64,000 nt of DNA from Trichoderma breve (taxonomy: Eukaryota; Ascomycota; Sordariomycetes; Hypocreales; Hypocreaceae): assembly GCF_028502605.1 (NCBI RefSeq), contig NC_079237.1:4006012-4070011 (forward strand), written 5' to 3'. Position numbers and translations under genes: made by a program. The notes beneath the pieces are model-generated. The model did no database searches and was not told the origin of the DNA. It saw only the letters and a program-made list of their open reading frames with translations. Every line of letters starts with the position of its first letter. The first letter of the stretch is position 1. Shown here in pieces: positions 1-13,236 of this stretch.

Positions 1-1619
1 AGTGGTCCCGTCCCGATGGCTGCATTAGGACCTAGCATCATGAAATAATTAGGAAAGTCGTCGGTAGCCAGAGATAGGTACGTCTCGGGGTACGGTTCAA
101 ACTTCTTCATCATGGTTTGACCATGTTTTCCAACGACCGAGAAAGGCGGCGGCGCCGAAGTCTGAAAACCAGTTGCGCAAACCAAAATGTCCAGCTCCTT
201 GATTTCTCCATTTTGTAGCACAAGACCAGTGTCTGTAGCTTCGGAAATGGGTGTATTGATGAAATCGACATTATCTTCACCAAGTGCTTCAAGATAACCA
301 GGACCAGGTGTCAGCCTTCGGCAGCCCACACTAAAGTTTGGCATTAAAACTTCAAGGATGTGTGGTTTCTTTGCCAACTTTTCTTTCATAAGCGCTGTAA
401 AATCCTCACGAGCGAGCCTCTGCGTTTCTGAGTCCTTGAAGGTAAGAGAATGAGCCGAGTTGCCGTCTCTCTCGATAATGGTTCGAAAATTCAGGTAGTA
501 CTGAGGGTCATTGGTGAATTTTGCCTTGTGCTCCGGAGAAACTACAAGAGGTTAATCTTCCCAGTCTTCTTTTCGTAGCATCGCGACTCAGAATCAATTA
601 AAATGAGTAAAACTTACAATCGGTGCTTCCTAATCCAAGAGTCGTCATTACGGAATCTCCAAAGGGTCTGGAGATCCATGTCGTGCTTCGGATAAAGCAG
701 CTTAAATGCGTGCCACATACTCGCTGTAAAGCAGGAATAATCTGGATGGCGCTACTTCCACCACCAATAATGCCAATTCTTTTCCCTTCAAAAGTAATAC
801 TAAAGATAAAATTAACGTTTCCTTGTTTCCAAAAAAATTAAAAATAAAAATAAAAATAAAGAATTGTATGTACCTATCGTCCCATACTGCTGAGTGAAGT
901 ACGGGGATTTTCATTTCACGAAGTCCTGGAATATCTGGCCAAGAGGGTTCGTTTAGCATTCCCCGCGCGCTGATAACAACATCGACTATGTCAACTATAG
1001 TCTCTCCAGTTTTCAAATTCTTAATCGTAACCTCCCTAATAAATTGTTAGTCTGAGACATAAGAAGATAGGTATATAAATATCTCGAACCATTTTGAGAT
1101 ATCCTCCTTCCACTTTGCGTTGGTTACTTTATGTAGAGTCTTGATGAATCGGTTCACAGAATATCGTTCCGCAACCGACTCCAGATATTTACATATTTCT
1201 GCCGCGGGGGCATAAAACCGGCTCCAATTCGGGTTGGGTGCAAATGTGTACTGATATGAATGTGCTGTCGGATGGTGTTACACACTAATGAGATCTCTTC
1301 AATAGCCGGCATAAAACATACCAGGAATGTCGCAGGCACAACCCGGGTAGCGGTTCTCATGCCAAGTGCCTCCAATCCCGGAGTTCTTCTCATATATGGT
1401 TAGTCTCACGTTGCGTAGTCGCTCTGGTATCCGAACGCCGCAATAGATTCCCGAGAAACCGGCGCCGATGATGACCACACTCATTGGTCGAAAATTCTCC
1501 ACGACTCGAGGGTAAACTGTAGACACCTGAGGCTTGGGTGACATCGTGTCAATTCTGGAACCGTTGGTCTTCTCATTAGTAAGACCAAGGTCGACCTCTG
1601 TCGTTGATGGAGGAACCAT
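1..1619 (-). CDS. Flavin-binding Baeyer-Villiger monooxygenase, C-terminus cut by window edge
   Basis: FAD/NADPH enzyme that inserts an oxygen atom next to a ketone carbonyl, giving an ester. Exons on the minus strand: 1619-1322, 1264-1090, 1035-874, 778-618 and 541-1; all introns are GT-AG with phases that match. Visible: the N-terminal dinucleotide fold VVIIGAGFSG, then GGTWHENRYPGCACD, typical of BVMOs, then a second nucleotide fold IGIIGGGSS (NADPH site), then the late ATGFQT block. The start is ATG 1619; the open frame extends upstream only through a TTG. The last 100 or so residues lie outside the window. It is on the same strand as the dioxygenase at 2212-3353. Likely substrate is an aryl ketone, inferred only from neighbours. 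An N-hydroxylating or other flavin monooxygenase role cannot be excluded. Confidence 0.9.
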
Positions 1620-2211
1620 GATTTCCAAGGCTCTTAAGTCACTCCCAAGAAACGACTAGCAATTCCGCGAAACCTAAGTCACTGAATGGCTCTTTTTTTA
1701 CGAAGTTAGGAGAGAATGAATCCAGAGCAATTAAAGCAATTTAAAACCTTTACTGGGCCTCTTTACATGCTCAGAGTTGCTAGATGACATCACATGGCCA
1801 GATTCCTCATGCGCATGAATCGACCAATACCGAGAACCGGGCCGAGAACATTTCATTTGCCGCGGGTCATCGCCTACCCACGGAAGCAGGATCCGTAATA
1901 CTGGACACCGTGAGGGCTGAGGTGGAAGAGGGGTTCCCAAAGCTCAAGTCATCTAATTTCCTCTTATTGTCTGGCAGCGTCAGGGCGTTTCTAGGGAGAC
2001 AGGAGCGGCTGTTACAGAAAAGCTGAAATGATTCAAGCCTGACTACATGTAATTTCATCCTGAGAACCAAATTGAGATATGTCTTCGATTAAACTACTAT
2101 TTTTCTCTACTCTAAGCATCATTGTCGAAGTACATCTTATAAGCGCAGCCAATTGAAGATTGAAGGGCTCTGTTCGATGCTGTCAGCCTTTTAGCTACAA
2201 TCTATCATCTC
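1620..2211. other. Intergenic, BVMO promoter side
   Basis: Gap of about 590 bases between the BVMO start and the dioxygenase stop. It should hold the BVMO promoter and the dioxygenase 3' end. Open frames in it are short and unlike known proteins; I see no gene. Confidence 0.5.
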
Positions 2212-3353
2212 TTAATCTATATCCGGTACAGGCAGACCGTTTATGTACTGCATTTGCTTCCCCTGAGCCTTCATCGCTGCCTCTGCGTTTTGGTATCGCA
2301 AATCAATTGCCTCCTGCTTTGTAACAAGAACAAATTCATATTTCAACAATGCACACCCGACATCGACACCATACTGTTCAGCCGTTTCTTTGTCCTGTAC
2401 TGTCTTCAACTCCACCACAAGCGTCCTCTTAACACCAAAAACTGCATCTGATGTTTCATATGGATCATTTTTTAAGTATAAAGCACTGCATGCAATAGTT
2501 AATTGGGAACTTTACAACAGCGTAGAGCGAATGTATCAGCGCCATAAACGTACGTGACGAGAGGATCATAAATCGGATGGTCAAACATAAAGTGCATGTG
2601 ACTTGGCCGGTAACAATGTCGATTGAGGGTTCCAAGAAGTTTTCCAACCGGTCCATCACTTGGAATTGGATATGGGACTGGGACAATGCCTTTGAACCAG
2701 AAATTCCCGTCCTTGTCGCTCGTAAGAACAGCTCGTCCGTTAGGACCGTCATGATCTGCGTATTGAACATCATAAAATCCCTTGGAGTCAGTCTCCCAAA
2801 CATCAATTCTGGCATTCTCGATTGGCTGCCCTGCCAAGTTGCGAACTTGGCAGATGACGAGAAGTGGGTTTCCCTGAGGATCAGTCGAGATGTTGGCACC
2901 ATTGGTAACATACTCCGCTTCGTGAGTGTGGAATGGTCCTAATACTGTCCCTTCTGTCGAGCCTTTTGGCTTGGGGTGGTCAATCGCATCAACAAGCAAT
3001 GAAACTCCGAGGACATCCGAAAGTAAAATGAATTCCTTGCATAGACACGTATTAGTCGTGATTGATAGGATTGAGCGAAATGTATCAGCACCTATCCGTG
3101 ATACGCTTACCTGACGTGTATCAGTACATTTTTGACCAACTTTAGTGAGGAACTCTATTGCAGCCATCCACTCTTCCGTACTGAGTCTCGTTTCCCGTAC
3201 TAAATCATGGAGATGAACAACAAGTCTTTCAAACAGATACCTAACGCGTCTATCGGAACAGCTAGAATTCACGATTTGAACATTCTCTGTGATGTTTTCA
3301 GTGGTGAGGTCCAGCATTTCGACCTTTGTATTGGGCGTTTTGTGAGCCGACAT
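2212..3353 (-). CDS. Intradiol ring-cleavage dioxygenase (catechol/hydroxyquinol 1,2-dioxygenase family)
   Basis: Non-haem Fe(III) enzyme that cleaves the ring of catechols or hydroxyquinol between two hydroxyls. Exons 3353-3111, 3035-2554 and 2485-2212 give 332 aa. The first intron (75 bp) is a multiple of three and open, so it is easy to miss; removing it gives the expected CTDTRQ-EFILLSD junction. Removing the second restores VTALYLKNDPYETSDAVFG. The N-terminal helical dioxygenase domain is followed by the beta-sandwich. Probable iron ligands are Tyr169 (GFYDVQY), Tyr203 (PVPYPI), His227 and His229 (RPSHMH). It faces the phenol hydroxylase across a 628-base promoter region, so the two probably act in sequence. 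Hydroxyquinol is the likelier substrate because of the pathway context, but catechol is possible. Confidence 0.93.
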
Positions 3354-3981
3354 GCTGATGGTGGTAGATAGTAGAAAGCAGAAAATAGTTGTTTGACTTA
3401 GTTTGGTAGACTCTCCAGTTGAGGTTGCGTAAAAAGTGAATGAAGAAGCGTACCAAACGAATTTAGAAGCGGATCTTCTTCAAACGTCTATAAGGCATAG
3501 TACAACGCTACAAACACTTGATACTCTGCTATTTGCCGGGTAGCCCTCTTCCCCCTTGCCCGCTTATTCAAGGCGCCAGCTCTGCACCCTAGACAGCTCT
3601 TTGCTTAGCGGCACGGAGTACAGAAAACGGATCTGTGAGTTCAGCGGGCCGTTGAGGTGTGGGGCGGATGCGTTCCGGATGGTTCTGGTGTTCTTTCCGA
3701 CCCGTGTCCGAGCCATTGCTGTCATGCAGTTCGATTCGATTAGCCTGAGAAAGCCAAGTTCGTCACTGAGGGATGTCCGTTTAACAGCCATGAGAACGCT
3801 AAAGCCAGACAATGCCAAAAGCCACCAAAGGACACTTCCACGTCTGGCAACATACTCAAGGGACACACATTTATCCCTTCGGTATTATACAAGATGCCCT
3901 GCTAGCCTTGAAACATCCTACAAAAGGCAAAGCGAAGTATCCGTCGATTTTAATACCCTAATCACTCAAACGTCAGCAAAA
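3354..3981. promoter_or_regulatory. Divergent promoter region, dioxygenase / phenol hydroxylase
   Basis: Non-coding stretch between two head-to-head genes whose products would act on consecutive intermediates. An open frame runs through it from 3556 but resembles nothing and joins the hydroxylase only by chance. Shared regulation is an inference from the layout. Confidence 0.5.
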
Positions 3982-6149
3982 ATGCCCGTCTTTCAAGAAA
4001 CCTCCTACAATGATCGCGACCTTCGAGTAAATCCAACAAAGGAACCGCCTTTGCCAAGACTGACTTCACAGCCGCCATTATCCACCGGTGGTGAAGATGA
4101 AAAATATGAAGTCATCATAATTGGTGTAGGTCAGGGTTCACCCAAATTTTGTGCAGGTCAATTGATAAGATAATGTCAAGGCCGGCCCTGCGGGAATGAT
4201 GTGCACATTGATGCTCGCTCGTTACGGACTTGGAGATACCATTGTATGCTACGATGCCAAGCCTGGAACGCTGAAAGCTGGCCAGGCCGATGGTCTTCAG
4301 CCTCGCACGTTGGAAGTACTGAAAAGCCTGGACGTTGTTGATGAGATCCTCAACCATGGATGCCATATGTCTGAGGTCGCTTTTTGGAACCCCAAAAGAA
4401 ACACATCGCCTGATGATGCTCCCGGAATTGAGCGTACATCTTTTGCACCGGACGTGGCGGTGGCAGCGAGATATAAGCATGAGGTTACCATACACCAGGG
4501 CCGGATCGAACGGATCCTCGAAAGCAATCTCAACCACTATGCACCGGACTGCATTCATAGAAACGCCCGATTCATTGACTTTCAGATGGACGAAGTAGGC
4601 GATACTGAGTTTCCTGTCAAGGTGGAGATTGAGCTTGAAGATGTTGTTGGCGCCAAGACACGCAAGGCTGTACGCGCCAAATATCTTGTTGGTGCTGACG
4701 GTGCACATTCCGTAGTTCGACGGCGGATGGGGCTAGATCTTGTTGGTGAAACAACGGACCACATCTGGGGTGTTGTTGACTTCGTGGTGGAGACAGATTT
4801 CCCAGATATACGGAAGCGCTGCGCTATTCACTCCGATGCTGGTTCTGTCATGATCATCCCTCGTGAGCGTATTCAAGGTGGGGGGTATTTGACACGTCTC
4901 TATGTACAGACAACAGAAGAAGTCTCTGTTGAAGGCTTAGAACAAAATGTCGAGGGAGAAAAGCAAATGTCAAAAATGCGGAGAGGCAGGATCACTCTCG
5001 ATTCTATTCTGAAACAAGCTCAGCGTGTCTTTGAGCCCTATGAAATAGGTCTCAAGGATGGAACTCATGTTGATTGGTGGGCTGCATACCAGATTGGACA
5101 GCGCATGACACCCAAGTTCTCTCTCAAGGATAGCAACGGTCAACCCAGAATATTTATCGTTGGAGACGGTAAGTAGAGCTACGTTTTAACTCGGGTGTTT
5201 CAGTAGCTAATATTAAGAAGCTTGCCATACGCATAGCCCCAAGGCTGGCCAAGGTATGAACGTTTCCATGATGGATTCATACAACCTTTCCTGGAAGTTG
5301 GCCCATGAAATTCATGGGCTAAGTCCCAAAATAGCTGGCCCAACCATCCTCTCCACATATGAGGACGAGCGACTCGAGATTGCAAAAATGCTTATAGAGT
5401 TTGACACCAACTTCTCGTCCATGTTTTCAGGAAAAGTCCACTCTGATAAAAACGTCGAGGGACTGACGCATGATCAATTTCTAAAGGTCTTCAGAGACGG
5501 TAATGGCTTTACCAGTGGGTGTGGCATTGAGTACTCACCGGGAGTTCTTGTTCAGCACCCTGCTCCTGAAGATTACCCAATCTATGGGGACAACTATCTC
5601 AATGGGGTCCTGAGACCCGGCCGACGGTTACTCGATTCAGTGGTATTGCGATATGCAGATGCTAACAGGCGACATCTGCAAGATGGTGCGAAATTGAGTA
5701 ACCCATGCATAGGGATGTCATCGCTAACAACTGTAGATTTTCCCTCCAATGGGCGATTTAGGATCCTTGTATTCACAGCATTCGATCTTTGTGAGAAAGA
5801 CGGCAGTTCATCTCAGGCTGTAAATCAGATTTGTCAAGATTTAATACCCGTGTTTCCATCCTCCACTATCGAACTAGTCGTGCTCCATCCTTTCTCAGAA
5901 AGAAAGTTTGAATGGGGGGATATTCAGCCATCGATCAAGAAGTATGCGGAAATGAAATTCCACGGCCCAGCGGATGAAGGGTTATACGCCACGTACGGAG
6001 TTAATGATCGTGCGGGTGCCGCTGCCGTCATTCGGCCAGACGGCTATGTTGGCATGGTCACATCACTTCAAGGGATTTCTCAGGTGGAAGAATACTTGGC
6101 TCGTTGCTTAGTTAAAGTTGAGCATGATCAACTGTCTCCTCAGGTATAA
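3982..6149 (+). CDS. Phenol 2-monooxygenase (FAD-dependent aromatic hydroxylase)
   Basis: Class A flavoprotein that adds a hydroxyl ortho to an existing phenolic hydroxyl, using NADPH and O2. Exons 3982-4125, 4181-5168 and 5221-6149 give 686 aa, close to the usual 650-670 of fungal phenol hydroxylases. Visible: the FAD fold GAGPAG at residues 48-53 (rebuilt exactly across intron 1), the GADGAHS motif near 219-225, and GDACHTHSPKAGQGMN near 376-390 (rebuilt across intron 2). A C-terminal thioredoxin-like dimerisation domain fills about the last 200 residues. ATG 3982 is chosen because conservation begins just after it. Substrate could be phenol, hydroquinone or a hydroxybenzoate; with the adjacent intradiol dioxygenase, hydroquinone to hydroxyquinol is reasonable. 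That choice is inference. Confidence 0.93.
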
Positions 6150-6890
6150 ATAAGATAACTAATACGTTGGCCATAATACATATATCGATCTCCGTGCACT
6201 CTCCGAAGTAGAAAAGGGGCTCTTGCAATACCAGGAAACTTATACGTTAATGCAAATCAAAGCATATATGAGCACAGTTCTAGAAGCGATACGGCTCAAA
6301 TGACACTCAACAGGACGAAAAGCTGTTATACGGGCCACCTATAAGAGCTCTGAATATCATTCCATATGATTGCTCGCGTACAATCATGCGGTATGCAACC
6401 TCCCTGAAATGATGATCATCGTAGCATGCTAGTCACCAGCCCTGTCTACAGTTGCTTCCGAACCTCGGACCAGAGGCCTGTCGTGTGGTTCCCAGTCTCG
6501 ATCCGGGGGTTTTAACATAGATATTACACTGCTCCACTTCCCCAGGCGAGATTTCTAATCGGCTCTGTTCGGATACGGGCTTGTTCAGTGGGTACGCGAT
6601 ACTATACATACTGAGCTTCGGTTTCCGGGGTTATGGCTCACATATATGTTCAGGGTTGTATACAGAGGTGCCCGGAATTCCCAATAATATCTTTCCTAGT
6701 TGAGTATTCTATAATATAACTTCCATTGGGTTTGTGCGTCAGTCCATTGAGCTTACAACCCTCATGCGTGGGTTATAGAATCTACTTTCTTTATTCCTCC
6801 TCTCCTGTTTCTTTCTCCCTGTTCTTGAGTATATCCTACAGATAAGCTGCATTCCGTCTAGACGTATTTCGGCTTCTGAAACCGTTCAGA
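6150..6890. other. Intergenic, promoter of alpha/beta-hydrolase
   Basis: 741 bases without a credible gene. A pyrimidine-rich tract (about 6790-6830) lies shortly before the hydrolase ATG, as is common in filamentous fungal promoters. Confidence 0.4.
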
Positions 6891-7965
6891 ATGAGCGACT
6901 ACTCAGAGTCATGGCTCAAGGCACGTAGATGTCAATGCATATACTTACCAATGAAAGGAGGTGCCTAACAAATCCAGTTCGAGGAACACCTAGGCGTTCG
7001 ACCAGTTCTCAACGGCACTGCTGATGAAATGCGCGCCATGCAAGAGGGGATGATGACAGCACTTGCAGCACAATATCCCCCCATCCCTGATTCTATTAAG
7101 ACCTACGAGGGCGTACATGATTCTTTCAACTATCGTATTTTTTGTCCGGCTGCCGACAAAAGCGACAAATTCCCCGTTGGAGTATACTATCACCCCGGGG
7201 GGCTTGTCATTGGACCGTCCATTGCAGATGACTATTTTTGCGCCACTGTCGCGGGCAGCAAAATCGTCGTCATCTCCATAATGTATAGATTATCACCAGA
7301 GCATAAGGCACCAGCACACCTTGAAGATGCGCTCAATGGGTTTGAATGGGTAGGACTTATGTCACAAATAAGTAGAGCCGAAACTGATATAGCTAATACC
7401 CACGCAGGCGTATAAGAACGCTGCTAAATTCGGAGGCGATTCAACCAGAATATACGCCATAGGCGTCTCGGCCGGAGCTGGACTTGCTTTTTCCGTCACT
7501 CGCAAGGTACTTTTGGGTCAGACTTCACTGCGACCTAATACGGTCAAAGGCATTGCTGTCTTCTGTCCCGTTGCGTTGCACCCCGACCACATCACGAAAT
7601 ATTACAAGTCAACTCATACATCTTACGCCGAGATGGAGAAGAATGTGCCACTTTTGAACGCATCAACGATGCGTCTATTCTTCGACCTTGCAGGAAATAA
7701 TGCTGAATATGAGGACTACTTTCCAATTAGAGATTCGAACATCTTGGGGCGATTACCACCCGTGTATGTATGTACCAGCGAATTGGATCCAGTGAGAGAT
7801 GATGGAAAGGTGTTGGTGGCATCCTTGAAGGATGCTAGGATTCCCGTCAAGTCTGACCATTATCCTGGCCTTCCACACTGCTTCTGGATAGTTCCCTCTT
7901 TACCCGAGACTGAGACATTTTATAAGAATGCCATTAATGGAATGCAATGGGTTATTAGGATATAG
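6891..7965 (+). CDS. Alpha/beta-hydrolase fold-3 esterase (HSL-like)
   Basis: Serine esterase of 319 aa. Exons 6891-6920, 6978-7349 and 7408-7965. The first exon codes only MSDYSESWLK and joins FEEHLGVRP only if intron 1 uses a GC donor (GC-AG); a GT three bases downstream would break the frame. Visible: oxyanion-hole motif HPGG (residues 82-85) in place of the usual HGGG, nucleophile Ser155 in GVSAGAG, Asp261 in SELDP and His291 in LPHCFW, so the triad is complete. No signal peptide, so probably cytosolic. Given the BVMO nearby, a plausible job is hydrolysis of the aryl ester that enzyme would make. That role is inference; other short-chain esters are equally possible on sequence alone. Confidence 0.9.
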
Positions 7966-8575
7966 CTACTACCTCCTCAAGTGTTCTGCGATTAACGTGG
8001 AGATAGAATTAAAAGGAAGGTTTAAAAAAAAATCTCTTAAAGATCTGTACATAACAACATTGAACATTAGCTATGGGTTATCTAGGGGGTCAGCTTAACA
8101 CACTTCGAATTGATTAGTTCCTCGACACTGAGTATCTCTCGGGGATTCAGCTCCAATCTAATGTAACGTGTGTACTGTCACATGCTTTTCTTAGAGAGGC
8201 CAAGAGCCCAGACGCTATCCGCTACAACAATGGTGTTGACCAGGCTCCCATTCAATGCTGACGCTACCCCACAGGATATTCCGAGTATAGTTGCAGTTAA
8301 GGCAAGCATTCAGATAATGCCGCAATGCAAACTCTGCTTAGTTCGTGGATAAGGGATTAATGGTAAGTCATTAGAATTACACCTCTATCTTTATCTTGGA
8401 ATAATGTGTCCTACCTTATCTTTCAAAGTGAGCCATCTTCTTCACGACGACAATCGCGAGCGAGTCCTTAATCACGGAGAAGCTTGTGACTAGAAGATAA
8501 TGGGAAAGTTATAAACTAAACGTATTGCCAGTATAATTGCGACTGAATAACCGCTAAGTCTGAATGGGCTTTGGA
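7966..8575. other. Intergenic between convergent genes
   Basis: 610 bases between the 3' ends of the hydrolase and the MBL-fold gene. The short frame at 8170-8352 has no recognisable features. Nothing else seen. Confidence 0.4.
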
Positions 8576-9594
8576 CTACAATATGTAGCCTTCTAAAGTC
8601 TCTTTCGTCCTCTTCTCAACAGCATGATGGCGATTCTCTTCCCAGATCTCTCCTCCTTCGCCAAACTGATTGCTCAAGTGACCCAAAAAGAAGTCCAAAT
8701 TTTTCACAGCTTGTGGGAAGGCATTTGCGAACGTACTATAGATGTGCTCCACGGTCGGCTTCGTAGCAGCCTGCGAAATCTCGTCTTTGAAAAGCGCAAG
8801 ATACTTGCGATTGTGCTCCAGGTCGGCGGCAGTATCAAGTGACCATCCATCTTGGAGATGACCAACAATGATTTTGGTAGGCTTAAGCGACTCAATCAAT
8901 TCAATGACCTGCAGAAATCTCATTGTAAGTGACCTCCTTAGAAAGCGTTAATACATGGAGTTCTTACCGATTGCCACGCATGGAGAATTTCTGGTGTTTC
9001 AATTTCTTCTGCCCTACCCGGTATCTATAAGTACACTATATGGCAAGTGTCAATTAGGCACTCTTACCAGAGATGTGTGCTTCTCCCATACAACGCGTCA
9101 CCCGTGATTACGGTCCTCTCCGTTGGCAGCCAGAAAAGCGTGTGGTCCACTGCGTCACCTTGTACTGGCCCTAGAAGCATAATTGGGCTTTCTGGATCTT
9201 TGTCGAGGATGACAAAGCTGTACGGGTAGGGATCAGGTTTCCTAGGTACCTGTGGAATCTCGTCTCTACCAAAGATGGTCGGCCAATATTTAACCTTCTC
9301 ATCGTATTCCCTGTCAATTCCGGCCCTAACATAAGGTGCGGCATAAAATTTCGCGGATGGGAATGCCTCCAGGATAGGATTAGCACTGAAGTAATGGTCG
9401 GGGTGGTGGTGCGTAACAAAGACAGCCTGCAAAGCATTCGGGGTTTTGTCCTTGATGAATTGAACAACGCGAACAGCATCCGAGACCAAGAATGGCGGGT
9501 CAATCAGCATAGCAGATTTGCTGCCAACAATAAGTGTCGTGACACTTGACAGGCCCTTTTCAGATGAGGATATGTGATATGTTTGAAGTGGCAT
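8576..9594 (-). CDS. MBL-fold (metallo-beta-lactamase superfamily) hydrolase
   Basis: Predicted metal-dependent hydrolase of 301 aa. Exons 9594-9068, 9013-8968 (only 46 bases) and 8908-8576. The small exon gives AEEIETPEILHAWQS and keeps the frame; skipping it would lose this segment. Visible: the metal-binding signature THHHPDH at residues 61-67, then GDAVDHTLFW, VITGDALYG and late VGHLQDGW supplying the remaining ligands. No signal peptide. It sits between the esterase and the vanillyl-alcohol oxidase. The substrate is unknown; a lactone or thioester from aromatic catabolism is a guess from context. Confidence 0.87.
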
Positions 9595-10256
9595 GGTGGA
9601 TTTTTAAGCGTTCGACCAGGTATTAGTTACCAATTATTCGAGAAGTATGCACTGCTATTTGGACAACAATGCCGGCCCACGAAGTTATATACTCAATAGC
9701 GAAGTCTTCTGTTGCCGAATACGCGATGAAGTTGGTGCATTAGGCGATAATAAATGAACAGCGGGGAAGGGTTTCATCCGGAAGGGGTCTGGTGTGACGG
9801 AACGAGACCAGTATATCTGGGCATTCGCTTTGCTCCTGGGAATTTGGGTCATATCCGGTGTCTTAGCCGGCTGCGGCGTAAATCACATTTGTTATGCTAT
9901 ATCTGGATGCAACATACGGATAAGGGTCTCCTTCCGTTCAACCCAAACAACCCTCCAATGCCCCAGAGTCTTCCGTATAACCGTCATTGGTTTCCGGAAG
10001 CTGCACATATTATCGTGTATGTCACCGTCCTAGACGACATGGACGTAATATATATTTAGGTCTAGGCCTAATGGGTTCAGCGTTATAGAACGTCAGCTTT
10101 TTCTTATGTCAGTGATCACTTCAACATTTTGACGTATCAATTTGCAATTTATATTTATTTATATTTTCTGTATCGTTACTGAGCCAACCGCCCGCCATAA
10201 CGCCAATCACCGCCTCGACCTCTTCTTAGATAACCTCAAAATCTAAGCAGGGGGAT
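9595..10256. promoter_or_regulatory. Divergent promoter region, MBL hydrolase / vanillyl-alcohol oxidase
   Basis: 662 bases between two head-to-head genes. Frames inside (9754-10059) look like noise. The layout permits joint control; no motif can be assigned with confidence. Confidence 0.4.
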
Positions 10257-12478
<2,222 letters not shown>

Positions 12479-12968
12479 AAAATATAAGTCTATATATTCT
12501 GGTACCTGCAGCGTATACTTATATATATATAAGATCTAAGAAGCTGAAGGGAAGTATCTAGGCTTAGCTAGTTATAGCTTGAATAAAAAGCTTTTGAAAT
12601 ACAGAATTAGCCCTTTTTAGGAGGTGTTAAGAAACGAGTACCGTGGTCATTATATTATAGCTGCAGTTTTGTAGATAGTTATTCAATATCTCTTTGACTT
12701 CTTTAGTACTTTTCTTGTTCTTAAATGTTAGACGATATATTTAGATTGTGCAATAAAACGTACTGAGTTACTGTAATGTTTTAATTTAATGTTTTAATAA
12801 TATAATGTAAGTTCCTATGGTTATAAGCTAAGGTTAATTAGTTTATATTCTCAATATTCCAAAGGGGGTTATTTTACACTTCTAATTATTTAATAGAGGA
12901 TCATTGGACTATTGCAATGATCTGATGATTTGTTCCTGCCTGCACGGCCCGTTGTCGCAACCAGCAGA

Positions 12969-12982
12969 GTTGGGTCGTGACA
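12969..12982 (-). repeat. LTR-retrotransposon end fragment
   Basis: Read on the minus strand this begins TGTCACGACCCAAC, the kind of TG-initiated end seen in fungal LTRs. The same 14 bases occur at 34443-34456, and the next 33 bases align without gaps at 19 positions, so the two are related copies. The other end of the element is not recognisable. Confidence 0.45.
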
Positions 12983-12998
12983 CTTTCAGCTTAATTTA

Positions 12999-13070
12999 GC
13001 CAACGGAAGCGGGAAACCAAAACGCATAAGGTGCATCTTCCGGCCCACTTTTGCCAACGGCAGCGGGAAA
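12999..13070. promoter_or_regulatory. Two copies of an 18-base motif upstream of SDR
   Basis: Copies at 12999-13016 and 13053-13070 differ at one base (A/C) and lie 54 bases apart on the same strand. Each contains a CGG triplet and a GCGGG core, compatible with a zinc-finger regulator site. Function is inferred. Confidence 0.4.
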
Positions 13071-13236
13071 TTGTAGGCCTAGAGAGGATTCGCTTTCCGC
13101 TGAAGCCAATACTCGCATATATATAGACAACTCAAATAGCTTGTGATTTGGAAGATATACCACTTTGGATTGCTAATCTACTCTTACTATGTGCATTCGA
13201 CATTTAGTAATCAAACTCTGTTAGTTCCTTGAAGCA

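Larger units (their letters stand above)
12479..13236. promoter_or_regulatory. Intergenic with LTR fragment and a duplicated 18-base motif
   Basis: AT-rich gap between VAO and the SDR. It contains an LTR-like end at 12969-12982 (listed separately) and two near-identical copies of GCCAACGGMAGCGGGAAA at 12999-13016 and 13053-13070, about 170-240 bases before the SDR start. A TATA-like tatatata lies near 13117. Confidence 0.5.

Noticed and set aside
3036..3110. Dioxygenase read straight through its first intron
   Set aside because: The 75-base segment keeps the frame but has GT-AG ends and its product interrupts a conserved helix; removing it restores family sequence.
3556..4173. Long plus-strand frame upstream of and overlapping the first hydroxylase exon
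   Set aside because: No conserved sequence before ATG 3982; the flavin fold starts just after it, and the frame runs into intron 1.
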